Source: OMIW01 sp044235645 (GTDB lineage: Bacteria > Bdellovibrionota_C > UBA2361 > OMIW01). Taken from it: a DNA stretch of 64,000 nucleotides. The translations under genes and the position numbers were made by a program. The notes beneath the pieces are model-generated. The model did not search any database, was not told where the DNA came from, and saw only the letters and a program-made list of their open reading frames with translations. Positions 1-8,523 of the stretch are shown piece after piece; within the stretch, counting starts at the first letter, position 1, and the number at the start of each line of letters is the position of its first letter. The DNA is taken from assembly GCA_044235645.1 (NCBI GenBank), contig JBIIHQ010000004.1:241444-305443 (forward strand). The letters are read 5' to 3'.

Positions 1-189
1 GGTTCCGAAACTGCCTTCTACCTTGTCATCAACGATCAGCCCATTTACGTCTCGGGTGAGCGGGTAGAACCGGGCAAGCGCCTAATCGGATTTTTCGATA
101 AATTAGGCGTCGCCTGCACCGTGATGGCCCAACGACCTTCACGGGGTTTGGTTACGATTCATCGGTGCGAAACTCTGCACTCGCATTGA
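1..189 (+). CDS. C-terminal end of an unidentified protein (5' end outside window)
   Basis: An open frame enters at base 1 and stops at TGA 187-189, giving 62 residues. The peptide has a mixed, globular-looking composition (it includes VINDQPIYVSG and RLIGFFDKLG) and no low complexity. It runs convergently into the pseudouridine synthase gene and overlaps its 3' end by 38 nt. I do not recognise the family. With only the tail visible, the frame could be chance, although such an opening frame at a window edge is usual for a cut gene. Confidence 0.4.
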   Translation, partial: GSETAFYLVINDQPIYVSGERVEPGKRLIGFFDKLGVACTVMAQRPSRGLVTIHRCETLHSH

Positions 190-991
190 CGAGAGGTTGT
201 AACCAAGCTGCCTCGTCGCGGCATATCGCATTCCATCCAGAGCGAGTCGCCTGTGCTACTTCATCCGGAAGTGATGAGAAAGAGCACCAACTTCGTTGTA
301 CGCCGTCAATCCCAGTGAACGATACCCCGAGAGAGTGCAGGAGAAAGGCTCTATTTTGTATGAGCGGGGTACGGTGTGTGCCACCGTAGAGGGTGTCCCC
401 TGCAAGCGGGTGACCGAGAGACGCTGCGTGAGCCCGAATCTGATGGCGCCTCCCCGTTTTTATCATAACTGCAACAAGAGAAGATTCCGAATCCTCGAAG
501 GTGACGAGAGGGTAAAAGTGGGAGAGAGCATCCTGAACCGAGTGAAAGAGATGGGCGGAGGAGGTGCTTCTCGCAGGAGAGTCAGGAAGTGCGACGACCT
601 TCGCAGAGTGTCGATATCGAGAGGCAATAGGCGCGGAACAGGTCATCGGGACGGATAATCGTCCCTCAACGAGAGCAACATACCACTTGAGAACGCGGTC
701 GGTCGAGAAGAGCGATCGTAAATGCACCCAGCTCTCCCTCGAGCGAGCTGAGACGAGCACCCCACTCGTTTCCTCATCAAGTCGATGAGCCAGCCCACAA
801 TCACCATCATTTCCGATGGATGTCTGATCGGGGAAATTGCGCTCGATCCAGGTCGCGATAGAACGATCCTCAGCAATTTTGGAAGAGGAAAAGACACCTG
901 AAGGCTTAAGGAAAACCCGATAGAAACCATCTTCCGCGATGAGGCGCACCGACGAGAAGATATGATGGTCAAGGGGGATGTTTTCTTTCAC
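152..991 (-). CDS. RluA-family RNA pseudouridine synthase
   Basis: Isomerises uridine to pseudouridine in rRNA or tRNA; which site cannot be told from sequence. The family signature HRLDxxTSG is at residues 69-77, with the catalytic aspartate at about D72. The late motif TGRRHQIRAHAASLGHPLAGD is the usual RluA-type C-terminal block. At 279 residues the length fits members without an S4 domain. The start codon is GTG at 989-991, and it overlaps the TGA of the upstream glucokinase gene (GTGA), so the two are probably translationally coupled. A second RluA-type gene lies at 44.7-45.6 kb. Confidence 0.9.
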   Translation of the reverse strand: MKENIPLDHHIFSSVRLIAEDGFYRVFLKPSGVFSSSKIAEDRSIATWIERNFPDQTSIGNDGDCGLAHRLDEETSGVLVSARSRESWVHLRSLFSTDRVLKWYVALVEGRLSVPMTCSAPIASRYRHSAKVVALPDSPARSTSSAHLFHSVQDALSHFYPLVTFEDSESSLVAVMIKTGRRHQIRAHAASLGHPLAGDTLYGGTHRTPLIQNRAFLLHSLGVSFTGIDGVQRSWCSFSSLPDEVAQATRSGWNAICRDEAAWLQPLVNASAEFRTDES

Positions 992-1980
992 ATTTCAGAC
1001 GCCAAATAGGCAGCCCCATGAAGCCCCGAGAGGGGATCTTTGACAACGTAAAGAGGGGTTGCCTCAACGAGAGGCGAAAGTCGACCCTTTGCTAGGTAGC
1101 TCGATACAACATCACCCTCTTTGAGAAGACTCAGAATCTTTCCTGGTATACCGCCTGCGATGTAGATTCCTCCCGAGGCCAGATAGGTCAGCATCATGTT
1201 GCCCGCGTGCGCGCCCAGCACGCTCATGAAGATGGAGAGGGTTTCAATGGCGAGAGGGTCCGAACCCTTGACGGCAGCTTGTCCGATCGCCGCGCTTGGA
1301 TCTCCTAATCGGATCGCTTCTGCTAATTCCTCTGATTCAGGGGCAAATGCCGTGTCGCGGAGAAACGAGTAGATGTTTAAAATACCGGGGCCAGATATAA
1401 TTCGCTCGACGCTGACGCGACCAAACTTTTTCATCAGGTAAGTAAGAAGAGCAATTTCTCTCTCTGAGCGAGGGGCGAAATCGGCGTGGCCCCCCTCTGA
1501 TCCGAGGAGAATAGTTCGCCCCGGTTCTCGATACATGACCGCCTGGCCCAATCCGGTGCCCGGAGCTATGACGCAAAAAGCATCTCGCTCATGCACCGCG
1601 GCTCCGGGGTGGAGAGTGATGTAATCGAGCGAACCGAGGTACGGAAGCGACGCCGCGGTGGCGACAAGGTCGTTGACAAGCCGTACTCGGGGAATTCGCA
1701 GATTGTCGGCGAGTTCAAATTCCGTGAGTCGCCACGGGAGGTTTGTGGTCCGAACGGTTCCATCACTGACTGGTCCAGGAACGCCGAAGCAAGCAGCCGT
1801 TACTAAATGCTTATCTTTCCCCACGAACTCTCGGGCCATTTCCTGAAGGGTGGGGTACGCCTTGCTGTCATATCGTTCGCTCCGATGAATTGCGACGTGG
1901 CCATCTTTCGCATGATAAAGAGCGAGAAGAGTTTTTGTACCCCCGACATCACCAGCTAAGACAAGAGAAGCTGCAACCAT
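988..1980 (-). CDS. glk: Glucokinase (bacterial Glk family)
   Basis: Phosphorylates glucose with ATP to glucose-6-phosphate in the cytoplasm, feeding glycolysis and storage-glucan synthesis. The N-terminal phosphate-binding motif AGDVGGTKT is at residues 9-17. Further family blocks are GVPGPV, a VNDL segment, the GTGLGQA phosphate-2 loop and SEGGHADF, the expected Glk sugar/ATP sites. The length (330) is normal. ATG at 1978-1980 is the first in-frame methionine. The gene is transcribed away from the glycogen-synthase-like gene, sharing a 450-bp divergent region with it, and its stop overlaps the start of the pseudouridine synthase. The neighbouring alpha-glucan genes fit a role in re-phosphorylating glucose released from glycogen. 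Confidence 0.93.
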   Translation of the reverse strand: MVAASLVLAGDVGGTKTLLALYHAKDGHVAIHRSERYDSKAYPTLQEMAREFVGKDKHLVTAACFGVPGPVSDGTVRTTNLPWRLTEFELADNLRIPRVRLVNDLVATAASLPYLGSLDYITLHPGAAVHERDAFCVIAPGTGLGQAVMYREPGRTILLGSEGGHADFAPRSEREIALLTYLMKKFGRVSVERIISGPGILNIYSFLRDTAFAPESEELAEAIRLGDPSAAIGQAAVKGSDPLAIETLSIFMSVLGAHAGNMMLTYLASGGIYIAGGIPGKILSLLKEGDVVSSYLAKGRLSPLVEATPLYVVKDPLSGLHGAAYLASEM

Positions 1981-2432
1981 ACTGTTCCTGCTGAATTTAA
2001 CACAGTCCCCCGGGCTGAACTGATCGCACGTGATGCGCGTCCCAGCTCAAAGATGGACAGGTGCCATCTTTTCTTTCGTATACAACAAGTTCGATCTTTC
2101 GTCGAACGGTGTATTTACAGAAAGGTAAATTTTTTTGACTGTGAGCGACCTTTTGTTCGGCGTTGCATCTATCAAGGATTCGAAGGTGAAATTCGAATCG
2201 GTGAAGAACCTCAAGTGATCTCCCGAGTTTGCCTTGTTTGGACAATTTGTTCTGATTAAAGAGGAGTTTTTTGCTGCTGTTGGCATTGAAAATAACGGCT
2301 GGCTGTGCTTGACTGCTAGTATCGGTGGTGAGTCAAGGCGGTTAGGGGGTGGTTGATTTTCCTTAATGGTATTCGGCGGTAAAGGGAGGGTCGGAGTCGT
2401 ACTATCTTAACTATCTTACGTGCGGTGCGGTG
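1981..2432. promoter_or_regulatory. Divergent intergenic region with inverted repeats (glk / glycogen cluster)
   Basis: About 450 bp between divergent genes, visibly more AT-rich than the flanks and without a convincing reading frame. It must hold promoters for both sides. Two inverted repeats stand out: CTTGACT at 2308-2314 with AGTCAAG at 2331-2337 (16-nt spacer), and GTTCGA/TCGAAC around 2090-2108. Either could be a regulator site. No promoter pair matches consensus well enough to call. Confidence 0.4.
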
Positions 2433-3764
2433 ATGAAGGTACTCATGCTTGGTTGGGAGTATCCGCCCCATATCACAGGGGGGCTCGGTACGGCGTGCGA
2501 AGGTCTAACCATGGCCCTTGCGCGAGGGGGGATTGACATCTCCTTCGTGGTGCCAGCGCTCCTCGGGGGAGAGCGCGCACCTCACATGACGCTCATTGAT
2601 TCTCGAGAGGGGCCGGCGAGAGTTGTTCGAGAGGGGAGTTCAGGGAGCCTGTCTTCGTCCGAGGTTACAACGAGTCATATAAAGACGCTTTTTGGGTGTT
2701 ACGCTCGGCAAGAGGAACTAGAGATAGGGTTCAATCAGCTTTCTCAGCGATTTTTAGACGCTCAGGGAACTGAGATTGAGGAAGCGGAAGAGGTTGAAGA
2801 TGAGGAAGGCGTTATATTGAAAAAGTCACCTCATGGATCGCGCTACGGCGGTAACATGATGGACGAGGTCTATGGTTTTTCTCAGCGTGTTGCTCAACTT
2901 GCGACGAAACTCGACTTTGATTTGATACATGCGCACGACTGGATGACCTATCCGGCAGGGGTGGTTGCCTCCCGGTTGACGGGTAAGCCGCTGGTGACCC
3001 ATGTACACAGCCTCGAGTACGATAGGAGTGGCCAGACGGTCCATCCAACAATCCACGGCATTGAACGGCTCGGAATCGAAAGCTCGGGAGCGGTTATCGC
3101 GGTCAGCGCCTACACCCGGTCAGTGGTGATTGATCAGCATCCGGTGGAGGGTGATCGGGTATTTGTCGTTCACAACGGCGTATCGGGGAAATATCGTCGA
3201 TCTCTTCGACGGCGGAACGAGAAAAAAAATCGGGGGAAGACGGTACTCTTCCTGGGACGGATAACTTTTCAGAAGGGGCCCGACTACCTTGTCGAGGCTG
3301 CCTCTCGGGTCATACGGCACATTCCCGACGTCAAATTCATAATCGCGGGTACCGGCGATATGTTGCCCAGACTCGTTGGACGGGTAAACGATTTGGGGTT
3401 GCAGGCCCACTTCGATTTTCCGGGTTTTCTATCGGGTCCTGATGTTGAGCGGATTATGCGACAATCAGATCTGTACGTAATGCCTTCTGTGTCGGAACCA
3501 TTTGGCATTTCAGCGCTTGAGGCGATTTCATGTGATACCCCGTGTCTCATCTCCAAGCAGTCGGGGGTTGGTGAGGTTCTTCGCCATGCGCTGAAGGTCG
3601 ATTTCTGGGATGTCGACAGAATGGCAGATCTCATGATCAATGCGCTTCTCTATCCGAGTATGCGATACGAGATGGTCAGAAATGCCTCTCGGGAGGCCCA
3701 GCGTCTCCGGTGGGGACCAGCTGCCCGACGGACTGTCGAGGTGTATCGTTCGATTCTTGGCTGA
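2433..3764 (+). CDS. GT4-type glycosyltransferase, glycogen-synthase-like
   Basis: Probably elongates alpha-1,4-glucan or transfers glucose from a nucleotide sugar. The N-terminal half carries the GGLG sugar-nucleotide loop (about residues 17-20) after the WEYPPH segment typical of non-GlgA glycogen/starch synthases. The C-terminal half has the GT-B donor site, with the E-x7-E motif SEPFGISALEA near residues 354-363. At 443 residues it is shorter than GlgA. ATG 2433 directly follows an in-frame GTG at 2430, and either may be used. An acidic insert (EIEEAEEVEDEE) sits near residues 113-124. It is followed by a GH57 gene in the same direction, and this pair plus the debranching enzyme recurs in glycogen clusters of several bacterial phyla. 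The exact acceptor is inferred. Confidence 0.82.
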   Translation: MKVLMLGWEYPPHITGGLGTACEGLTMALARGGIDISFVVPALLGGERAPHMTLIDSREGPARVVREGSSGSLSSSEVTTSHIKTLFGCYARQEELEIGFNQLSQRFLDAQGTEIEEAEEVEDEEGVILKKSPHGSRYGGNMMDEVYGFSQRVAQLATKLDFDLIHAHDWMTYPAGVVASRLTGKPLVTHVHSLEYDRSGQTVHPTIHGIERLGIESSGAVIAVSAYTRSVVIDQHPVEGDRVFVVHNGVSGKYRRSLRRRNEKKNRGKTVLFLGRITFQKGPDYLVEAASRVIRHIPDVKFIIAGTGDMLPRLVGRVNDLGLQAHFDFPGFLSGPDVERIMRQSDLYVMPSVSEPFGISALEAISCDTPCLISKQSGVGEVLRHALKVDFWDVDRMADLMINALLYPSMRYEMVRNASREAQRLRWGPAARRTVEVYRSILG

Positions 3765-3925
3765 GAGGTATTGGCCTTTCGTGGGTATAGATAAGGGGGG
3801 ATGTGAAGGCGCTTGTATGGCTTCTGGGGTGAGTGATTGCTCTCACAAGGTGCGTTCCCCGAGAGGGAGAAAGATAGATTTTATCGGTGTAGGGGTTTCG
3901 GCAGCTAACTTCGGAGGACTACGGT

Positions 3926-5143
3926 ATGCCATCAGTTTGTTTTTACTTTCAGGTCCATCAACCGTTTCGGCTCCGGCCCTTCTCTTATTTTGACTCTTCT
4001 CCCCAGCTATCATACTTCGACGATCAGAAAAATGGGGAAATAGCCCGTAAAGTAGCGGAAAAATGCTACATTCCGACCAATCGGTTGATGCTTGAACTGA
4101 TTGACCGGCATCAGGGTGATTTTAAGATCTCATACTCGATAACTGGCGTCGCGATTGAGCAGATGGAGCGATACACTCCCGAGGTGCTCGAGCTTTTTTG
4201 TCAGTTAGCGAAGACAGGGTGCGTTGAGTTTATTGGGGAAACCTACTATCACTCCCTGGCGGCGTTATACGATCCAGCGGAATTTCGGGAGCAGGTTGCG
4301 CGACATCAGTCAATCACGGAAGCTCTATTCGGGCAGCGACCGACGGTCTTTCGAAACACCGAGTTGATATTCTCTGACGATATCGCTCGACTAGTGGCCC
4401 CGCTCGGATTCAAGGCGATTATTGCCGAGGGAGCGGATGACATCCTCGGATGGCGCAGCCCGAACTTCGTTTATGACAGCGCGGCGGCACCGATTAAGTT
4501 GCTCCTCAAAAACTACCGACTCTCGGATGACGTTGCTTTTCGATTCTCAAATCGGGGGTGGGCTGAATGGCCTCTGACGGCGGACAGATACGCTCATTGG
4601 ATTCATCAGGTGAGTGGTAACGGGGACACCGTCAACCTTTTTATGGACTACGAGACCTTTGGTGAGCATCAGTGGAGTTGTACGGGCATTTTTGATTTCA
4701 TGCGCTCGTTGCCTTCAATGGTAAAGCAGCATCCCGACTGGAAGTTTAGCACACCGAGTGAGGTTATCGACCAGTACCCATCAGTGGCACCGATGTCTTT
4801 TCATCGGTTGACCTCGTGGGCAGATATCGAGCGCGATATCACGGCGTGGCGAGGGAACAGGATGCAGGAACAAGCCTTTGATATGTGCTATGATCTCGGG
4901 TCTGAGGTCAAATGGCAGCAGGATGGAGCGTTGCTCGATGCATGGCGAAAGCTTCAGACCTCCGACCACTTTTACTACATGTGCACCAAATGGTTTGCAG
5001 ATGGCGATGTGCATGCCTACTTCAGTCCGTATGCAAGCCCCTACGATGGCTTCGTGAACTACATGAATGTGTTCCGTGACTTTCGTGATCAGGTTGTCGC
5101 TCGTGCAGGAGGACGACAGGTTAAACGGGCGGTCGCAGGGTAG
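3926..5143 (+). CDS. Glycoside hydrolase family 57 (alpha-amylase / alpha-glucan enzyme)
   Basis: Acts on alpha-1,4-glucan by a retaining mechanism. GH57 motifs are in order: VHQP near residue 10, GETYYHS near 108, the nucleophile region FRNTEL with E146, and the acid/base region MDYETFGEHQ with D241. These match the family's conserved regions and indicate an active enzyme. At 405 residues it is a short, single-domain form rather than a large branching enzyme. A strong GGAGG lies upstream of ATG 3926. No signal peptide is visible, so it should be cytoplasmic. The preceding glycosyltransferase suggests joint work on storage glucan. Whether it hydrolyses or transfers cannot be decided here. Confidence 0.88.
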   Translation: MPSVCFYFQVHQPFRLRPFSYFDSSPQLSYFDDQKNGEIARKVAEKCYIPTNRLMLELIDRHQGDFKISYSITGVAIEQMERYTPEVLELFCQLAKTGCVEFIGETYYHSLAALYDPAEFREQVARHQSITEALFGQRPTVFRNTELIFSDDIARLVAPLGFKAIIAEGADDILGWRSPNFVYDSAAAPIKLLLKNYRLSDDVAFRFSNRGWAEWPLTADRYAHWIHQVSGNGDTVNLFMDYETFGEHQWSCTGIFDFMRSLPSMVKQHPDWKFSTPSEVIDQYPSVAPMSFHRLTSWADIERDITAWRGNRMQEQAFDMCYDLGSEVKWQQDGALLDAWRKLQTSDHFYYMCTKWFADGDVHAYFSPYASPYDGFVNYMNVFRDFRDQVVARAGGRQVKRAVAG

Positions 5144-5197
5144 GATGATAATCATGGGTAGATAGCGAAGAGCTACCAGATGTAAAGGGGGCTAACG

Positions 5198-5437
5198 ATG
5201 ATCCCGCCGGCAGATGTAAAAGAAAAACTGGCTCAAGAGTTTCCGGGAGCAGTGATTGAAATAGCTGATCTCACGGGGGGTATGGATCATTACCGCATTG
5301 TTATTGAGTGGAGCGGATTTTCCGGATTGTCCTCAGTCGCGCGTCATCGTCTGGTACACTCAGCGCTTCGAGAGGAGCTCAAGGGTCCGATTCATGCGAT
5401 TACGCTTCAGTTGAGTGAGGGAGCGTTGGCAAGATAG
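5198..5437 (+). CDS. bolA: BolA/IbaG-family protein
   Basis: Small (79 residues) BolA-fold protein. It has the expected pattern of an early helix with a G-MDHY strand, then SSVARHRLVHSAL, which contains the conserved R-H segment used with glutaredoxin to hold a 2Fe-2S cluster. The next gene, 44 nt downstream, is a CGFS monothiol glutaredoxin. BolA-Grx pairs are known to form heterodimers in Fe-S trafficking, so the pairing supports both calls. GGGGG precedes the ATG at 5198. Whether it is BolA-like or IbaG-like is not resolved. Confidence 0.87.
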   Translation: MIPPADVKEKLAQEFPGAVIEIADLTGGMDHYRIVIEWSGFSGLSSVARHRLVHSALREELKGPIHAITLQLSEGALAR

Positions 5438-5481
5438 TCATCATTCGTTAGCAAGCAGGATTACGGGAACGGAGGTAGTGC

Positions 5482-5805
5482 GTGTCGGCAGAGAGAAATG
5501 TTCAGGAAGAGATAGAGCAGATTGTTAAGGGGAGCCGTGTGGTCCTTTTTATGAAGGGTACGCCAAACCGCCCCATGTGTGGCTTCTCGGCGCGAGCGGC
5601 TGCGATTCTTGCTGAATACGGAGTGTCATTTCGCGCGGTCGACGTACTGCAGGATGAGGAGATCCGGAACGGCATTAAAGAGTTCGCAGATTGGCCGACG
5701 ATCCCACAGCTTTTCGTTGCAGCAGAGTTTATTGGTGGTTCCGACATAATGGCGTCGCTGCACGAGTCAGGAGAATTACGGGGATTGTTGATTGAAGAGG
5801 GGTGA
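5482..5805 (+). CDS. grxD: Monothiol CGFS glutaredoxin (Grx4 type)
   Basis: Binds and transfers a 2Fe-2S cluster with glutathione in the cytoplasm. The active-site CGFS is at residues 33-36 after KGTPNRPM. The family blocks DWPTIPQLF and EFIGGSDI (glutathione-binding) follow. The length (107) is standard for GrxD. Start is GTG at 5482 preceded by GGAGG. It lies directly after bolA in the same direction, consistent with a two-gene Fe-S unit. It converges with the GH63-type gene, only 6 nt apart. Confidence 0.93.
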   Translation: MSAERNVQEEIEQIVKGSRVVLFMKGTPNRPMCGFSARAAAILAEYGVSFRAVDVLQDEEIRNGIKEFADWPTIPQLFVAAEFIGGSDIMASLHESGELRGLLIEEG

Positions 5806-5811
5806 GCTGCG

Positions 5812-8448
5812 TTACCTCGTTAAATATCTGGCCACGAGGGCGGTCCATCCAGTTTGGTGGGACGCGCCTAATCCGCGACCGTTGTCGCCATGAAAGTATT
5901 CATAGAAAAGGATGAGGTCTTGCCAATCGGGGTTTTGGTGGTAAAGCGAGCAATCGCCATGTGCGGGAATGCGACCGTCATTTCCTCTCTGAAAAAGGCG
6001 AGCGTGTCGTCGTGATAATTCTTGAGCGGCGTGTTTAAGAGTAACTCGGTTGCCTGAGCCGGTGGGAAAGTCAACGAGGAACTCATCACCATAGAAGTGA
6101 TGGTACCGTTCGAGCGCTTCAATTATTAGATAATTTATCGGAAACCACACGGGACCGCGCCAATTTGAATTACCCCCGAACATGTTAGTACTCGATTCGG
6201 CCGGAGCGTAATCGACCCGAAACTCCTGCGTGCCAAATCGCATGATGTAGGGGTATTCCTGGTGAATCTTGGACATCGAGCGGATCCCGTACGGAGAGAG
6301 AAACTGCTCCTCATCAAAAAGATGGTACAAAACGCGGCGAAGCTGACGCTCGGAAGGGATTGCGAGAAGGTACATTCCGTCAAGAGAACCTGCAACCTCT
6401 GAGCGATATGAGAGGTGTCCGGCTAGATCAGGTCGATTCTCGAGGAACCACCGCATCCTTTTGTCGAAACCGGGTAGCTGCTTGATCACGGCTTCCTCGA
6501 GCACTTCGACTGCGAGGATCGGTATCAATCCTACCAAGGATCTGACCCGCAACGGGATCGGCTTTCCCTCTGATTGGAGCTGATCGTAGTAAAATCCATC
6601 AAGTTCATCCCAGAGTCCAGTGCCACCTAGTCGATTGATTGAATCGGTAATTGCCACAAAATGCTCAAAGAACTTCGATGCGATATCTCCGTACACTCCG
6701 TTGTATGATGCCAGTTCGAGAGATATCGAGAGCATCGTTGCGCAGTAAAATGCCATCCATGCGGTTGCATCTGCCTGCTCGAGTGACTCTCCCGTTGGTA
6801 GGGGGGCTGAACGATCAAATACTCCGATATTGTCGAGGCCGAGAAAACCGCCACTAAAAAGGTTATCGCCGTTGGCATCCTTGCGGTTGATCCACCAGGT
6901 AAAGTTGAGCAGCAGCTTGTGAAATGTACGTTCGAGAAATCCTCGGTCCCTTTTCCCCGGTTTTGCGGTCATCTTATAAACCCGCCAACACGCCCACGCA
7001 TGGACTGGAGGATTGACATCGGAGAACGCAAATTCATAAGCAGGTATCTGCCCGTTCGGGTGCATATACCATTCGCGTAAAAAAAGGATAAGCTGCTGCT
7101 TCGCAAAGTCAGGGTCAATCTTCGCAAACGGGATCATGTGGAATGCCAAATCCCATGCGGCGTACCACGGATATTCCCATTTATCGGGCATGCTGATGAC
7201 GTCTCGATTGTAGAGATGTTGCCAGTCACGGTTGCGCACTCCCGCGCGCCCTTTGTCCGGGGGCGGTTGACTGGGGTCTCCTTCTACCCATTCGCGGACT
7301 GCATAGTAGTAAAATTGCTTTGTCCAAAGGAGCCCCGCATAGGCCTGGAGTGTAATTTCGGCATCCTCAGGATTTGTGGGTAGCTGATCTCTGTAAAACC
7401 GATCAAGCTCTTGGATCCTTGTCTCGAAGATGCGATCAAACTGCTCATCAAACAGAGCTTTTCCTCGCTCTGTTGACCTCACTAATCGGAGCCGGAATGT
7501 TACAGATTCTCCTGATGGGATAGTGTGAGAAAGGTGGAATGCGGCTTTTGTACCTTCGTGGGCCGCATTTATGACATCTCTTCGCCCACCGATGACATAA
7601 TCGTGGAAGGCATCCTTGACGTAGCGAGTCACACTGGGGACTCCGAAGAGTCGCTCTGCATTTGTTTCGTTCTCGGTAAAAAGAACGGAGAGGGGCCCGT
7701 TTTGAGGGTCTGAGTGAAACTCGAACTTTTCAAGTGTGGGGTGATCAGCACGAATACTTCCGTCGGCGGAGAGCGAAAGATGAGGTTTGATGGTATACCC
7801 CTCGCCGGTCCTTCCCCATGACCAGGTATTGCGAAACCATACGGTCGGGAGAACGTGCAGCGGGGCGGCGTCTGGACCACGGTTATGGGCGGTGATACGA
7901 ATTAAGATGTCATCGACGGAGCTTTTTGCATATTCGACGAAAACGTCAAAGTAGCGGTTGTTGTCGAACGCTCCGGTATCGGTAATCTCAAATTCCCGAT
8001 CGCCACGACGACGATATTGGTTTTCCTGGAAGAGCCGGGCGTACGGGAATGAGGTCTGTGGATACTTGTAAAGACCCTTCATGTAAGCATGAGAAGGAAG
8101 TCCACGAAGGTAGTAATAACACTCCTTCACATCCTCGCCATTATTACCTTCAGGGCCAGTAAGACCAAAAAGTCTCTCCTTAAGGATAGGATCTACACCA
8201 TTCCAGAGCGCGGGAGCGAAGCAAAGGCGGCACTCTCTATCGGTGAATCCGAGAAGTCCGTCCTCGCCCCACCGATATGCTCTGCTTCGGGCATGATCGT
8301 GGGAGAGGTAACCCCAACAGGACCCGTCGGGAGAGTAATCCTCTCTCACGGTCCCCCACTGTCGATCGGATAGGTAGGGCCCCCAGCGCTTCCAGTGCTT
8401 TAGTCGCCTTTCGTCTTCGCTGAGTCGTCGTGATTCAGGGTCACTCAT
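5812..8448 (-). CDS. Glucosidase, glycoside hydrolase family 63-like
   Basis: Large (about 878 residues) enzyme of the bacterial GH63/MGH1-type glucosidase group. The N-terminal block WKRWGPYLSDRQWGTVREDYS and the later EYPWYAAWDLAFHMI and GPVWFPINYLI segments are hallmark stretches of this (alpha/alpha)6-barrel family. The start is placed at ATG 8448, which has GGAGG 8 nt upstream; an in-frame upstream start at 8484 is less likely. No signal peptide, so probably cytoplasmic. It precedes the glycogen debranching enzyme's stop by about 75 nt in a tandem arrangement, which suggests a role in breaking down alpha-glucosides such as glycogen fragments or compatible-solute glucosides. The substrate is not determinable. 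Confidence 0.85.
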   Translation of the reverse strand: MSDPESRRLSEDERRLKHWKRWGPYLSDRQWGTVREDYSPDGSCWGYLSHDHARSRAYRWGEDGLLGFTDRECRLCFAPALWNGVDPILKERLFGLTGPEGNNGEDVKECYYYLRGLPSHAYMKGLYKYPQTSFPYARLFQENQYRRRGDREFEITDTGAFDNNRYFDVFVEYAKSSVDDILIRITAHNRGPDAAPLHVLPTVWFRNTWSWGRTGEGYTIKPHLSLSADGSIRADHPTLEKFEFHSDPQNGPLSVLFTENETNAERLFGVPSVTRYVKDAFHDYVIGGRRDVINAAHEGTKAAFHLSHTIPSGESVTFRLRLVRSTERGKALFDEQFDRIFETRIQELDRFYRDQLPTNPEDAEITLQAYAGLLWTKQFYYYAVREWVEGDPSQPPPDKGRAGVRNRDWQHLYNRDVISMPDKWEYPWYAAWDLAFHMIPFAKIDPDFAKQQLILFLREWYMHPNGQIPAYEFAFSDVNPPVHAWACWRVYKMTAKPGKRDRGFLERTFHKLLLNFTWWINRKDANGDNLFSGGFLGLDNIGVFDRSAPLPTGESLEQADATAWMAFYCATMLSISLELASYNGVYGDIASKFFEHFVAITDSINRLGGTGLWDELDGFYYDQLQSEGKPIPLRVRSLVGLIPILAVEVLEEAVIKQLPGFDKRMRWFLENRPDLAGHLSYRSEVAGSLDGMYLLAIPSERQLRRVLYHLFDEEQFLSPYGIRSMSKIHQEYPYIMRFGTQEFRVDYAPAESSTNMFGGNSNWRGPVWFPINYLIIEALERYHHFYGDEFLVDFPTGSGNRVTLKHAAQELSRRHARLFQRGNDGRIPAHGDCSLYHQNPDWQDLILFYEYFHGDNGRGLGASHQTGWTALVARYLTR

Positions 8449-8523
8449 GGCGTTTGGCCTCCTGAAGGTTGAGTTAGATCTCAACAGATCAGCTCGTGTT
8501 GGTAAGATGTTACGGTAATCGGT

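Noticed and set aside
2047..2286. 79-residue minus-strand frame in the glk/GT4 gap
   Set aside because: The residues are rich in Asn/Lys/Thr with no family pattern; better read as non-coding AT-rich promoter DNA.
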